A DNA stretch of 32,494 nt from a bacterium (GCA_021824155.1 JAKALN010000008.1:1-32494); one strand, 5' to 3'. Numbered from the stretch's first letter, positions 16,996 through 25,323 are shown. A program made the numbers and translations. The notes: generated from the letters alone by a model not told the origin.

Positions 16996-18513
16996 ATGGT
17001 TTTTTACAGAAAATACAGGCCCCAAAAAATAGAAGAATTAGACAGCGATGCCGTTAGGGAAAGCATTTATTCAGCTTTTTCAGGCAACTCTTTTACACAC
17101 GCTTTTCTTTTTACCGGACCAAAAGGTCTTGGAAAAACCTCAACAGCAAGAATTGTTGCTAAAGTAATTAATTGCGAAAAACATAATATTGAAAAAAAAC
17201 ACAAAACCAGGGAAGAAATAGAACCATGTAACAAATGCGAAGAATGTGTTTCCATTACAAACGGAAACAACATGGACGTTTTGGAAATTGACGGAGCATC
17301 AAACAGAGGAATTGACGAGATAAGGGATTTAAGGGATAAAGTAAAACTCGCCCCTTTTAAAGCAAAAAGAAAAGTTTACATAATTGACGAAGTGCACATG
17401 TTAACAACGGAAGCTTTTAACGCTTTATTAAAAACTCTTGAAGAGCCTCCGGCTCACGTTGTTTTTATTTTTTGCACAACAGAACCTCATAAAATTCCGG
17501 CAACCATTCTTTCCCGCTGTTTTCAGGTAATGTTTAAAAAGGCAACGGAAGAAGAGCTTACAAGGTCTTTCCAAAGAATTGTAAAGGCGGAAAAAGTCGA
17601 AGCCAATAAAGAAGGTTTGGCTGCAATAGCCCATTTGTCGGAAGGAAGTTTTAGAGACGGTGCAAAAATTCTTGAAGAAATGGTCCTTCTGTCAAACGGG
17701 AAACCTATAACAAAAGAATTGGTAGAGAAAAAATACAAACTTACAAATGTAGATTCCCAGGTGAATCAAATGCTTTCTTTTCTTAAGGAGAAAAATCAGG
17801 AAAAAGCTTTTAAACTTGTTTCCAATTTAGTGGAAAGCGGAGTAGACATTAAATATTTTCTGGAAAAATTGATAAATGGTTTACATATGCATTTACTCAA
17901 AAAAGTCGGTATTTTAGAAAATGAAGAACAGACAGAAGAGTTTGAAATACACGAAATAAAAAAACTTATGGATTTATTTTCAAAAGCATATTTAGATACA
18001 AAATTTGCAGTTTTGGAACAGATGCCGTTGGAGTTGGCAATAGTGGAATGGACAAGCGAAGATGATGTTTTCGGTCAAAAACCACACATTTTAGGTGACG
18101 CTCGCCAGAGTAACACCGATGAAAAAACAGATACCCGCTCGCTAAACGAAAGCCTTTCTAAAAGCTCGGATAATAAAACAACCTTACAGGCGACGGCTTT
18201 CGATTCTTCCCTTGTCAAGCAAGCGGGCTCCTTCGTCCGCCCTAAAAGTGGACTTTCTCCCTCAAACATTACAAAATTGGATAAATTATTTGGGGAGTTA
18301 ATAGAAAAAGTTAATTTGCATAACCGTTCCGTTGCCGGAGTTTTAAGAGGCTGCTCGATAGAAAGTTTCAACGGAAAGAAGCTGACAATAGAAACAAGCT
18401 ATAAATTCCATAAAGAAAAACTGGAAGAAAGTAAAACGAAAAAAATAATAGAAGATGTAATGCTGGAAATTACCGGAGATAGAGCTATAATATCAGTAAT
18501 ACTAAAATCTTAA
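16996..18513 (+). CDS. dnaX: DNA polymerase III subunit gamma/tau
   Basis: FYRKYRPQKIEEL; GPKGLGKTSTARIVAK; Cys cluster; YIIDEVHMLTTEAFNALLKTLEEPPAHVVFIF. Confidence 0.96.
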   Translation: MVFYRKYRPQKIEELDSDAVRESIYSAFSGNSFTHAFLFTGPKGLGKTSTARIVAKVINCEKHNIEKKHKTREEIEPCNKCEECVSITNGNNMDVLEIDGASNRGIDEIRDLRDKVKLAPFKAKRKVYIIDEVHMLTTEAFNALLKTLEEPPAHVVFIFCTTEPHKIPATILSRCFQVMFKKATEEELTRSFQRIVKAEKVEANKEGLAAIAHLSEGSFRDGAKILEEMVLLSNGKPITKELVEKKYKLTNVDSQVNQMLSFLKEKNQEKAFKLVSNLVESGVDIKYFLEKLINGLHMHLLKKVGILENEEQTEEFEIHEIKKLMDLFSKAYLDTKFAVLEQMPLELAIVEWTSEDDVFGQKPHILGDARQSNTDEKTDTRSLNESLSKSSDNKTTLQATAFDSSLVKQAGSFVRPKSGLSPSNITKLDKLFGELIEKVNLHNRSVAGVLRGCSIESFNGKKLTIETSYKFHKEKLEESKTKKIIEDVMLEITGDRAIISVILKS

Positions 18514-18599
18514 GCACTAATTTCTAAATTCTAAATAATATCAAATGTTCAAAATTCAAAATGTTTAGGATTTAGTTATTAGGATTTAGAGTTTAATTT
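18513..18599. repeat. Heptad-periodic array
   Basis: CACTAAT TTCTAAA TTCTAAA ... TTTAGGA TTTAGTT ATTAGGA TTTAGAG. Confidence 0.8.
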
Positions 18600-18617
18600 T
18601 AAGGAGGTGATATTTCT

Positions 18618-18896
18618 ATGAATAATCCTTTTTCACAGTTAGGTGATTTAAAAAAGATGAGGGACCAGGCTATGCAAATCCAAAAAGAACTTCAGTCAGA
18701 GGAAGTTAGAATTGAAAAAAACGGAGTGGAAATATTAATTTCCGGAGACCAAAAAATAAAAGAAATAAAAGTCAACGGAAAAAACGATAACGACGTAAAA
18801 GAAGCAATTAACGAAGCAATTAAAAAATCACAGGAAATTGCAGCCAAAAAACTTGCAACAATGCAGGGAGGATTGGGAGGTCTTTTAGGTCAGTAG
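18618..18896 (+). CDS. ybaB: YbaB/EbfC nucleoid-associated protein
   Basis: 92 aa, NPFSQLGDLKKMRDQAMQIQKELQSEEV; located after dnaX; strong SD AAGGAGGTG. Confidence 0.92.
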   Translation: MNNPFSQLGDLKKMRDQAMQIQKELQSEEVRIEKNGVEILISGDQKIKEIKVNGKNDNDVKEAINEAIKKSQEIAAKKLATMQGGLGGLLGQ

Positions 18897-18920
18897 TGGA
18901 TTTATCCTGTTAAATAATTT

Positions 18921-19817
18921 ATGAAAATTTTTAGCGGAAGCTCCAATAAACCTTTGGCAGAGAAAGTCGCGAAAGATCTAAATGCCGATTATTCTTTGCT
19001 TGATATTTTTGTTTTTCCCGACGGGGAAAGAAGGGTAAGGGTTGTCGATAGAGTAGTTGGTGAAAATGCCGTAGTATTCCAGTCAACAAGTACTCCTCCG
19101 GACCAGAATTATATGGAGCTTTTCTTTATTTTAGATGCCTTAAAAAGAAGCGGTGCGTCAAATGTTACTGCAGTTGTCCCATATTTAGGCTACGAAAGAC
19201 AGGACCACGTATTCAGAGACGGGGAAGCGGTTTCCTTAGAAGTTATTATAGAAACACTTGAAAGAGTGGGTGCGGACAAATTTGTAGCGTTTGATTTACA
19301 TTCCATAAAAGTACCCGAGCTTTTTTCTATTCCGGTTTTACATCTGTCTGCGCTTTCCTTATTTGCGCAAAAAATCAAAAATATAGAAGGGGATATAGTT
19401 TTGGTTTCACCCGACATGGGCGGCATAAGAAGAATTAAAGAGCTTTCGGAGAGCTTAGGGAATATCCCATATGCAACAATAGTAAAAAACAGGGATTTGG
19501 AAACAGGAAAAATAGAGGACAGCCAATTAAACGGTGAAGTAAAAGGAAAGGTTGCGGTAATAGTTGACGATATGATTGCAACGGGGGATACAACTGTTGA
19601 CGCCGCAAGACTTCTTCTGGAAAAAGGGGCAGAAAAAGTTTTTGCTTTCGCAACACACGCTGTATTTACAAAGAAAGCTCATGAAGTCTTACAAAATTCC
19701 CAAATAGAAAAAATATGGGTAACGGATACAATTTTGGTTCCGGAAGAAAAAAGATTTCCAAAGCTTAATATTATTTCGGTAAGTGAGGTTATTGCAAAAG
19801 GCCTCAAAAATTTTTAA
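18921..19817 (+). CDS. prs: Ribose-phosphate pyrophosphokinase
   Basis: FSGSSNKPLAEKVAKDL; FPDGERRVRV; VIVDDMIATGDTT PRPP loop. Confidence 0.93.
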   Translation: MKIFSGSSNKPLAEKVAKDLNADYSLLDIFVFPDGERRVRVVDRVVGENAVVFQSTSTPPDQNYMELFFILDALKRSGASNVTAVVPYLGYERQDHVFRDGEAVSLEVIIETLERVGADKFVAFDLHSIKVPELFSIPVLHLSALSLFAQKIKNIEGDIVLVSPDMGGIRRIKELSESLGNIPYATIVKNRDLETGKIEDSQLNGEVKGKVAVIVDDMIATGDTTVDAARLLLEKGAEKVFAFATHAVFTKKAHEVLQNSQIEKIWVTDTILVPEEKRFPKLNIISVSEVIAKGLKNF

Positions 19818-19902
19818 TTCTTAATTTTTAATTTCTAAACAAATTCCAAAAATCAAATTTAATTTTTTTAACATTCATTAGAAATTAGGATTTTAGATTA
19901 TT
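19818..19902. repeat. Degenerate heptad-like array, abutting the recR start
   Basis: TTCTTAA TTTTTAA TTTCTAA ... CATTAGA AATTAGG ATTTTAG ATTATT. Confidence 0.6.
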
Positions 19903-20511
19903 ATGATTATTCCTAAAGCAATTCAAAATTTAATAGAGTCTTTCGAAAGGCTTCCCGGTGTCGGGCCCAAGACTGCTCAAAGATTAACCTTTTATCTTCT
20001 TCATGTACCTCAAGGTGAATTAGATAAGTTTGCTAATTCATTACAGAATTTAAAAAAAGATACAATTTTATGTTCAAATTGTTTTATGATTGGGGAGACA
20101 GATCCGTGCAGTATTTGCAGCGATTCTAACCGCGACCATTCTACTGTTTGTGTAGTAGAACAGCCTTTGGACGTTTTGGCTTTGGAAAAAGGGGGAAAGT
20201 ATAAAGGGATTTACCATGTTTTACACGGGAAAATAGATCCCTTAAATAGCATAGGCCCGGACGAGATTTATATAAGTCAGCTTCTTTTAAGAATTAAGAA
20301 TCACGATTTGGGAATTAAGGAGTTAATTCTGGCTACTAATCCGACAATGGAAGGAGAAGGAACGGCAATGTACATAACAAAACAGCTTAAATCCCAAAGC
20401 TCAAACGTTAAGATTACAAGGATAGGAAGAGGACTTCCAATAGGAGCGGATTTAGAGTATGCTGACGAAGTAACTTTGCAAAGGGCTATTGAAGGAAGGA
20501 GCGAATATTAA
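19903..20511 (+). CDS. recR: Recombination protein RecR
   Basis: SFERLPGVGPKTAQRLTFYLL; CSNCFMIGETDPCSIC zinc finger; TOPRIM region. Confidence 0.96.
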   Translation: MIIPKAIQNLIESFERLPGVGPKTAQRLTFYLLHVPQGELDKFANSLQNLKKDTILCSNCFMIGETDPCSICSDSNRDHSTVCVVEQPLDVLALEKGGKYKGIYHVLHGKIDPLNSIGPDEIYISQLLLRIKNHDLGIKELILATNPTMEGEGTAMYITKQLKSQSSNVKITRIGRGLPIGADLEYADEVTLQRAIEGRSEY

Positions 20512-20541
20512 TTTAGAATTCAGAGTACGGAATTAAGAATT
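20512..20541. repeat. Short heptad array ending at a start codon
   Basis: AATTTAG AATTCAG AGTACGG AATTAAG AATTATG. Confidence 0.65.
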
Positions 20542-21063
20542 ATGGATACGAATGATGGAATAGGAGAATTATTGGAAAAGGGACAAAGTACCGTTCAAAA
20601 AACAGGTAAGGCCGTTACCGGTGCGGCTGTTAATGCTGTAAAAGCAGTAACGGGGCAAGTTACCGGTTCGGATGTTTCGGGACAACAAATGGAAGCTAAC
20701 GTTTCGCCCCAAGACCAAGCCTCGCAGGCAGATGCACAAGCTCAGGTAAACGATATGGTAAAAGACTTTTATGCGCCTTCAAATCTCCAAAGCGGAGAGC
20801 CCGCCTTGTCTAAAGAACAGATTGAAGAAGCAGATAAGGTAAAGCTTGAACAGGTAAAACAGCAATTACATAATGAGGTCTATTACCAACCCCTTATTAA
20901 CAAAGCCCAAAGTCAGAAAGAGGAAGAAAGGCCGGCGGAAAAAGTTGAAAGGGAAGAAATCCAAGAGTTGCAGGAAGAACAAAATAAAGAGAAAAAAAAG
21001 CCCGATTATGCGCTGCAGAGAGAACAGCGAAGAGCTGAAGTAAAAGGAGGAATAGCCGGTTGA
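20542..21063 (+). CDS. Hypothetical charged, probably disordered protein
   Basis: 173 aa, Gln/Glu/Lys-rich; stop overlaps cysS start. Confidence 0.7.
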   Translation: MDTNDGIGELLEKGQSTVQKTGKAVTGAAVNAVKAVTGQVTGSDVSGQQMEANVSPQDQASQADAQAQVNDMVKDFYAPSNLQSGEPALSKEQIEEADKVKLEQVKQQLHNEVYYQPLINKAQSQKEEERPAEKVEREEIQELQEEQNKEKKKPDYALQREQRRAEVKGGIAG

Positions 21064-22406
21064 AGATATACAATACTTTATCAAAACAAATAGAAGAAAT
21101 TATTCCCCAAAATCCGCCTCAAGTTACAATGTATACCTGCGGACCTACTGTTTATGACCATATGCATATAGGAAATTTAAGAACCTTCCTGTTTTCCGAT
21201 ATTATGCAAAGGACCTTAAAATACAACGGATTTGAAGTAAAAAATGCGGAAAATATAACAGACATAGATGACAAAATTATTAAAAGGGCAAAAGAAAAAG
21301 GAACAACAATAGGGCAAATTTCGCAAGAGTATACAAGGTATTTTTTTGAAGATATCCAAAAACTGAATGTAGAAAATCCTTTGTTTCAGCCCAAAGCCAC
21401 CGAATACGTGAAAAAAATGATTGAGTACGTCCAGGATTTAGTCAGAAAAGGTTATGCGTATGCGGAAGAAGACGGTTCTGTTTATTTTGATATTTCAAAA
21501 TTTTCCGGTTACGGAAAGCTTTCGGGGGTTGAAAAAAGGGAATTAAAAACGGGAACAAGAGTACTTTCCGATGAATATTCCAAGGAGGACGTCCAGGATT
21601 TTGCTTTATGGAAAGCGGTCGGAGAAGATGAGGTGGGTTTTGATTCCCCCTGGGGCAAAGGCAGGCCGGGATGGCATATAGAATGTTCGGTTATGTCCCA
21701 GTCAATTTTAGGGAATAAAATAGATTTGCATTTGGGCGGAATAGATCTGGTTTTTCCTCATCATGAAAACGAGATTGCCCAAAGCGAAGCAAAAACAGGG
21801 GAGAAACCCTTTGTAAAATATTGGGTACACGGCGCTCATATTTTAGTTAATGGAAAGAAAATGAGTAAATCACTTCATAATTTTTTTACCCTTTCGGAGC
21901 TAAGAAAACAGGAATACGAACCGTTAGCCCTTAGATACCTTTATCTGCAAACTCATTACAGGCAGGAAATGAATTTTACATTCGACAGTTTGGAAGGAGC
22001 ACAAAATGCACTTAATAATCTTAGGGAGGAAGTATCTACTTGGGATAAGCCCGAAATAGGATGTGCGGAATTTGAAGAGAAGTTTCTTCAGGCTGTAAAT
22101 GACGATTTAAATACCCCTAAGGCTTTGGCTGTTATGTGGGAATTGGTAAAATCAGATTATCCAACTTCGGCAAAGGCCCAAAGCCTTTTTAAATTCGATA
22201 AAATTTTAGGATTAAATTTGGCGGACGTAAAAAAGAAGGCAAAGATTGGCGCGGTGCCCGAAGAAGTCCTAAGGCTTGTTAAAGAAAGGGAAGCCTTAAG
22301 AAAAGAAAAACGTTATCATATGGCAGACGAATTAAGGCATAAAATTAAAAAATTGGGGTATGATTTGGAAGATAAAGACGGAAAAACCGAAATTACTCCT
22401 CTTTAA
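21060..22406 (+). CDS. cysS: Cysteinyl-tRNA synthetase (TTG start)
   Basis: YTCGPTVYDHMHIGNLRTFLFSDI; GWHIECSVMS; GKKMSKSLHNF. Confidence 0.96.
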   Translation: MKIYNTLSKQIEEIIPQNPPQVTMYTCGPTVYDHMHIGNLRTFLFSDIMQRTLKYNGFEVKNAENITDIDDKIIKRAKEKGTTIGQISQEYTRYFFEDIQKLNVENPLFQPKATEYVKKMIEYVQDLVRKGYAYAEEDGSVYFDISKFSGYGKLSGVEKRELKTGTRVLSDEYSKEDVQDFALWKAVGEDEVGFDSPWGKGRPGWHIECSVMSQSILGNKIDLHLGGIDLVFPHHENEIAQSEAKTGEKPFVKYWVHGAHILVNGKKMSKSLHNFFTLSELRKQEYEPLALRYLYLQTHYRQEMNFTFDSLEGAQNALNNLREEVSTWDKPEIGCAEFEEKFLQAVNDDLNTPKALAVMWELVKSDYPTSAKAQSLFKFDKILGLNLADVKKKAKIGAVPEEVLRLVKEREALRKEKRYHMADELRHKIKKLGYDLEDKDGKTEITPL

Positions 22407-22588
22407 ACCCTTTTTGGAGGTTCGGAAGTAAGCTGGGGTGTAAAATGAGCCAAGTGTCTTCTTCTTGTAATAGCTTGAAGTCTTATCCAGGATTGGCTGT
22501 GGTCAATTTGGGGTGAAGAAAGGACACCTGCAGGATGCTCGGCAGTTTGCTTGCCATGGGTAATGTTTTCGATAAACTCCGCAATCAT
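22403..22588 (-). CDS. Possible small hypothetical protein
   Basis: 61 aa ORF filling the gap after cysS; no clear SD, no family. Confidence 0.3.
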   Translation of the reverse strand: MIAEFIENITHGKQTAEHPAGVLSSPQIDHSQSWIRLQAITRRRHLAHFTPQLTSEPPKRV

Positions 22589-22649
22589 AAACCAGCTATG
22601 TCCACTAATTAGCGTAAAACTTTATTATAGACCTTGTCAAGAGGGGGAA

Positions 22650-23027
22650 TTATCTGGTGTTTGGGTTTCCCTTGCCTCTGTCGAAATGATCGTAAAGTAT
22701 GTATTGGGTATCAATAAGGGCTTGTCCGACGGCGTCTATTTGTTTTCCGGGAAAAACTACATCTCCTGTTTCAGGGTTTAAAGAAAGGCTTACGCCGAAA
22801 GTGGACCATATGGCCTGAATTTGTTTAAAATGTTCATCGCCCTGCCTAACGGAGTAACCCAGGTTTGATAAAGCAACAAGAGTGTCGCCCTGTTCCTTAA
22901 TTTGCTGAACCTTTTCCTGGGGAATTACAGGTGCGTCAAATTGACCCGCTTCTAAGGGCGGTTTAAACATACCGTGCCCGGTTGGATTTACTTCCTGCCT
23001 GTCTCTTTCAAAATAGCTAGCTGCCAT
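22650..23027 (-). CDS. Hypothetical protein
   Basis: 125 aa ORF in an otherwise empty interval; no recognised family. Confidence 0.6.
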   Translation of the reverse strand: MAASYFERDRQEVNPTGHGMFKPPLEAGQFDAPVIPQEKVQQIKEQGDTLVALSNLGYSVRQGDEHFKQIQAIWSTFGVSLSLNPETGDVVFPGKQIDAVGQALIDTQYILYDHFDRGKGNPNTR

Positions 23028-23093
23028 ATATTTTGCTTTTCGTGAAAACCAGGAGAGTTTATACCACTATCAGTCTTAAAAGTCAAACGAATT

Positions 23094-23146
23094 AGTTAAT
23101 GGTTCATGGTTCATAGTTGATAGTTAATAGTTTGTAGCTAAGAGTT
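23094..23146. repeat. Heptad array, left arm upstream of beta-helix gene
   Basis: AGTTAAT GGTTCAT GGTTCAT AGTTGAT AGTTAAT AGTTTGT AGCTAAG. Confidence 0.8.
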
Positions 23147-23149
23147 TTC

Positions 23150-23206
23150 TTGACAAATTGGCCGAAACGGCGTAAAAGTAATTTAATGAAAAAGGCAGGT
23201 TTTTCA
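23150..23206 (+). promoter_or_regulatory. Promoter plus 5' hairpin leader module, copy 1
   Basis: TTGACA-N17-TAAAAG, then TGAAAAA-GGCAGG-TTTTTCA hairpin (23187-23206). Confidence 0.6.
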
Positions 23207-23239
23207 TATTTCCTCTTTTTTTCTACAAAAAACTTCTTC

Positions 23240-23278
23240 AACCATGATTCACAATTCATAATTCGTAATTCTAATAAA
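23240..23278. repeat. Heptad array, right arm upstream of beta-helix gene
   Basis: GATTCAC AATTCAT AATTCGT AATTCTA, opposite orientation to 23094-23146. Confidence 0.7.
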
Positions 23279-23295
23279 GAAGGGAGGTGAATAAA

Positions 23296-24336
23296 ATGAA
23301 TTTAAAAAAACTTTTAATAGGAGGAGCAGCAGGAGCATTAATGCTCGGCGCAATGATTGCTCCCGCATTTGCCACTAAAACACAGGGAGATTTCGGTCCA
23401 ATTACTTGTTCTCCCACAGGATTTTATAGAGACGGCATTAATATGACGGCAGCTTTAATAAATCCGGGAGATATTACAGGAACAGTTAATGCAGCTGGCT
23501 GCAATATCGGAGTATATTACGATAATGGTTCTGGTTCTGTAAATAAAGCAGATATTTATGGAGCAAACTATTTTGGGGTGTTGGTTAACGGGGATGTAAA
23601 TAATGTTTCCGTTGATGTCCAAAACAGCAGTATCCACGATATCGGAGAATCTCCATTGAATGGAGATCAGCACGGAGTTGCAATTTACTACCGTGGTTTT
23701 GGTACAGGTAGTGCCTCGGGTAAAATCTGGGGAAATACTCTTACCAATTACCAAAAAGGTGGAATAGTTGCAAACGGACTTGGAACAACAGCAGATATTA
23801 GAAATAATGTTGTAACCGGTCAGGGACACGTCAACTATATAGCCCAAAACGGTATCCAAATTGGATATGGAGCGAGCGCCCAAGTAAGGGGAAATACTGT
23901 AACAGGTAATTCCTATACCGGTAGTTCGACCGTTTCCGGTGGAATAATAGTAGTTGGAGGACCTCTTTATTGCACATATTTTGGACCGCCATGTGACTAT
24001 ACAACAGGAACAATAATTGATGGAAATACCGTTAGAAATAACGATATCGGTATTTGGTTAACAAATCTTGATGAGAATGGAAATTCTCCAACATCTCAAA
24101 CTAACGTAAAAGTTGTAAACAATACTATTAGTAATGATGGTTTGTACAATAATTACGGAGGATTTGGTTATCAAGCCGGTATTGCGGATCAGGGAGACAA
24201 CGACAAAATGATCCACAATAATATTTCCGGAGCTGGATATACTCCAGCAACGAGTGCAACTGCTTATTTAGTTGCTATAGATGCTGATGCATCTTTCACT
24301 AACAACGCCAAAATTCACGCAAATGTAACACCGTAA
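23296..24336 (+). CDS. Secreted right-handed parallel beta-helix protein
   Basis: Signal peptide ending PAFA; repeated GNTVTGN/NNTISN-type beta-helix rungs; strong SD GGGAGGTGA upstream of ATG 23296. Confidence 0.8.
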   Translation: MNLKKLLIGGAAGALMLGAMIAPAFATKTQGDFGPITCSPTGFYRDGINMTAALINPGDITGTVNAAGCNIGVYYDNGSGSVNKADIYGANYFGVLVNGDVNNVSVDVQNSSIHDIGESPLNGDQHGVAIYYRGFGTGSASGKIWGNTLTNYQKGGIVANGLGTTADIRNNVVTGQGHVNYIAQNGIQIGYGASAQVRGNTVTGNSYTGSSTVSGGIIVVGGPLYCTYFGPPCDYTTGTIIDGNTVRNNDIGIWLTNLDENGNSPTSQTNVKVVNNTISNDGLYNNYGGFGYQAGIADQGDNDKMIHNNISGAGYTPATSATAYLVAIDADASFTNNAKIHANVTP

Positions 24337-24353
24337 TTTGTGTGTATTTTTTT

Positions 24354-24392
24354 AAACAACCCATTTGCTTTAAAGCGGTGGGTTGTTTTTTT
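24354..24392 (+). terminator. Intrinsic terminator 1
   Basis: AAACAACCCA/TGGGTTGTTT stem with inner GCTTTAAAGC, followed by T tract. Confidence 0.85.
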
Positions 24393-24433
24393 GTGACAAA
24401 TAGCACAGACATATTAAAAAACAAGGTATAAGG

Positions 24434-24447
24434 TGAAAGCGCTTTCC
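24434..24447. promoter_or_regulatory. cre/LacI-family-like operator
   Basis: TGAAAGCGCTTTCC, containing perfect palindrome GAAAGCGCTTTC, just after TATAAG (24427-24432). Confidence 0.35.
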
Positions 24448-24511
24448 GCGTATCCGCCAAAACTGAATTTATTTTAAATTCCACAACGCTTAAAAGAAGG
24501 GAGGTGAAAAT

Positions 24512-25198
24512 ATGAGAAAGATAATATTAGGCCTTTCGTCTGCTGTAATAGGTTTGGCTCTTTTTGTAGTCCCGGCATTTGCCAGCGGACCGACTTTGTT
24601 TGGTTCGGCAGTCATACAAAATGGAGCAGTAAACCTTACCTCTTCGGGAGCATCTTATTCCGGAATTGATTTTCCGGTTCCTTCGGGATTAACTGTTAAT
24701 GGTTTAAGTAACTTACAGGTAAATTACGAAGCTACTGTAGGAGGCTGCGGAGGAGGATCGCCGAGGTATCAAGTTGGAGTAACAACTCCCTCGGGGCCGG
24801 CAAACATATTCGTTTATATTGGAACGCCGCCAAATTATACATGTGTACTTAACGCATGGTTAGACAGCGGAAACCTTTTTGACGAGAGCAACTCCGCCAA
24901 CAAGGTGGATACCAGTCAATTGGGAGGAACGTTCTATGATACGCTGTCACATATGTATTCTACATACGGCAGCTATCCTGTAACGGATATCTCATTGGTT
25001 GTTGATTCCGGTTGGATGTTTGGAACGGAAACAATATTGGTTAAGAGCGCGGGTATTAACAGCGCCACCTTTAGTGTTCTACCAACATCCAAAGATCAAT
25101 GTAAGAATGGAGGGTGGATGAATTTTATTACTCCATTCAAAAACCAGGGTGATTGCGTTAGTTATGTTGCGACAGGAGGGAAAAATCTCCCTAACTAA
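24512..25198 (+). CDS. Secreted hypothetical protein with C-terminal KDQCKNGGW motif
   Basis: Signal peptide (VPAFAS); C-term SKDQCKNGGWMNFITPFKNQGDCVSYVATGGKN; strong SD GGGAGGTGA. Confidence 0.8.
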   Translation: MRKIILGLSSAVIGLALFVVPAFASGPTLFGSAVIQNGAVNLTSSGASYSGIDFPVPSGLTVNGLSNLQVNYEATVGGCGGGSPRYQVGVTTPSGPANIFVYIGTPPNYTCVLNAWLDSGNLFDESNSANKVDTSQLGGTFYDTLSHMYSTYGSYPVTDISLVVDSGWMFGTETILVKSAGINSATFSVLPTSKDQCKNGGWMNFITPFKNQGDCVSYVATGGKNLPN

Positions 25199-25218
25199 AG
25201 TTGCAATGACGCAATTTT

Positions 25219-25255
25219 AAACAACTCACTTGCTATAAACAGTGGGTTGTTTTTT
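25219..25255 (+). terminator. Intrinsic terminator 2
   Basis: AAACAACTCACT/AGTGGGTTGTTT stem plus T tract. Confidence 0.85.
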
Positions 25256-25266
25256 AGAAAAGGGAA

Positions 25267-25323
25267 TTGACAAAATGATTTAAACGGCGTAAAAATAATT
25301 TAATGAAAAGGGCAGGTTTTTCA
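25267..25323 (+). promoter_or_regulatory. Promoter plus 5' hairpin leader module, copy 2
   Basis: TTGACA-N17-TAAAAA, then TGAAAAG-GGCAGG-TTTTTCA hairpin (25304-25323). Confidence 0.6.

Noticed and set aside
17528-17545. Programmed frameshift in dnaX at TTTAAAAAGG
   Set aside because: Run is not a canonical A AAA AAG slippery site with visible downstream structure and SD; the in-frame ORF is already full length.
18075-18371. Antisense ORF (98 aa) within dnaX
   Set aside because: Lies on the opposite strand of the well-supported dnaX linker region; no protein family resemblance.
23455-23883. Minus-strand 142 aa ORF inside the beta-helix gene
   Set aside because: Mirror ORF of a repetitive beta-helix coding sequence; the sense protein has a signal peptide and strong SD.
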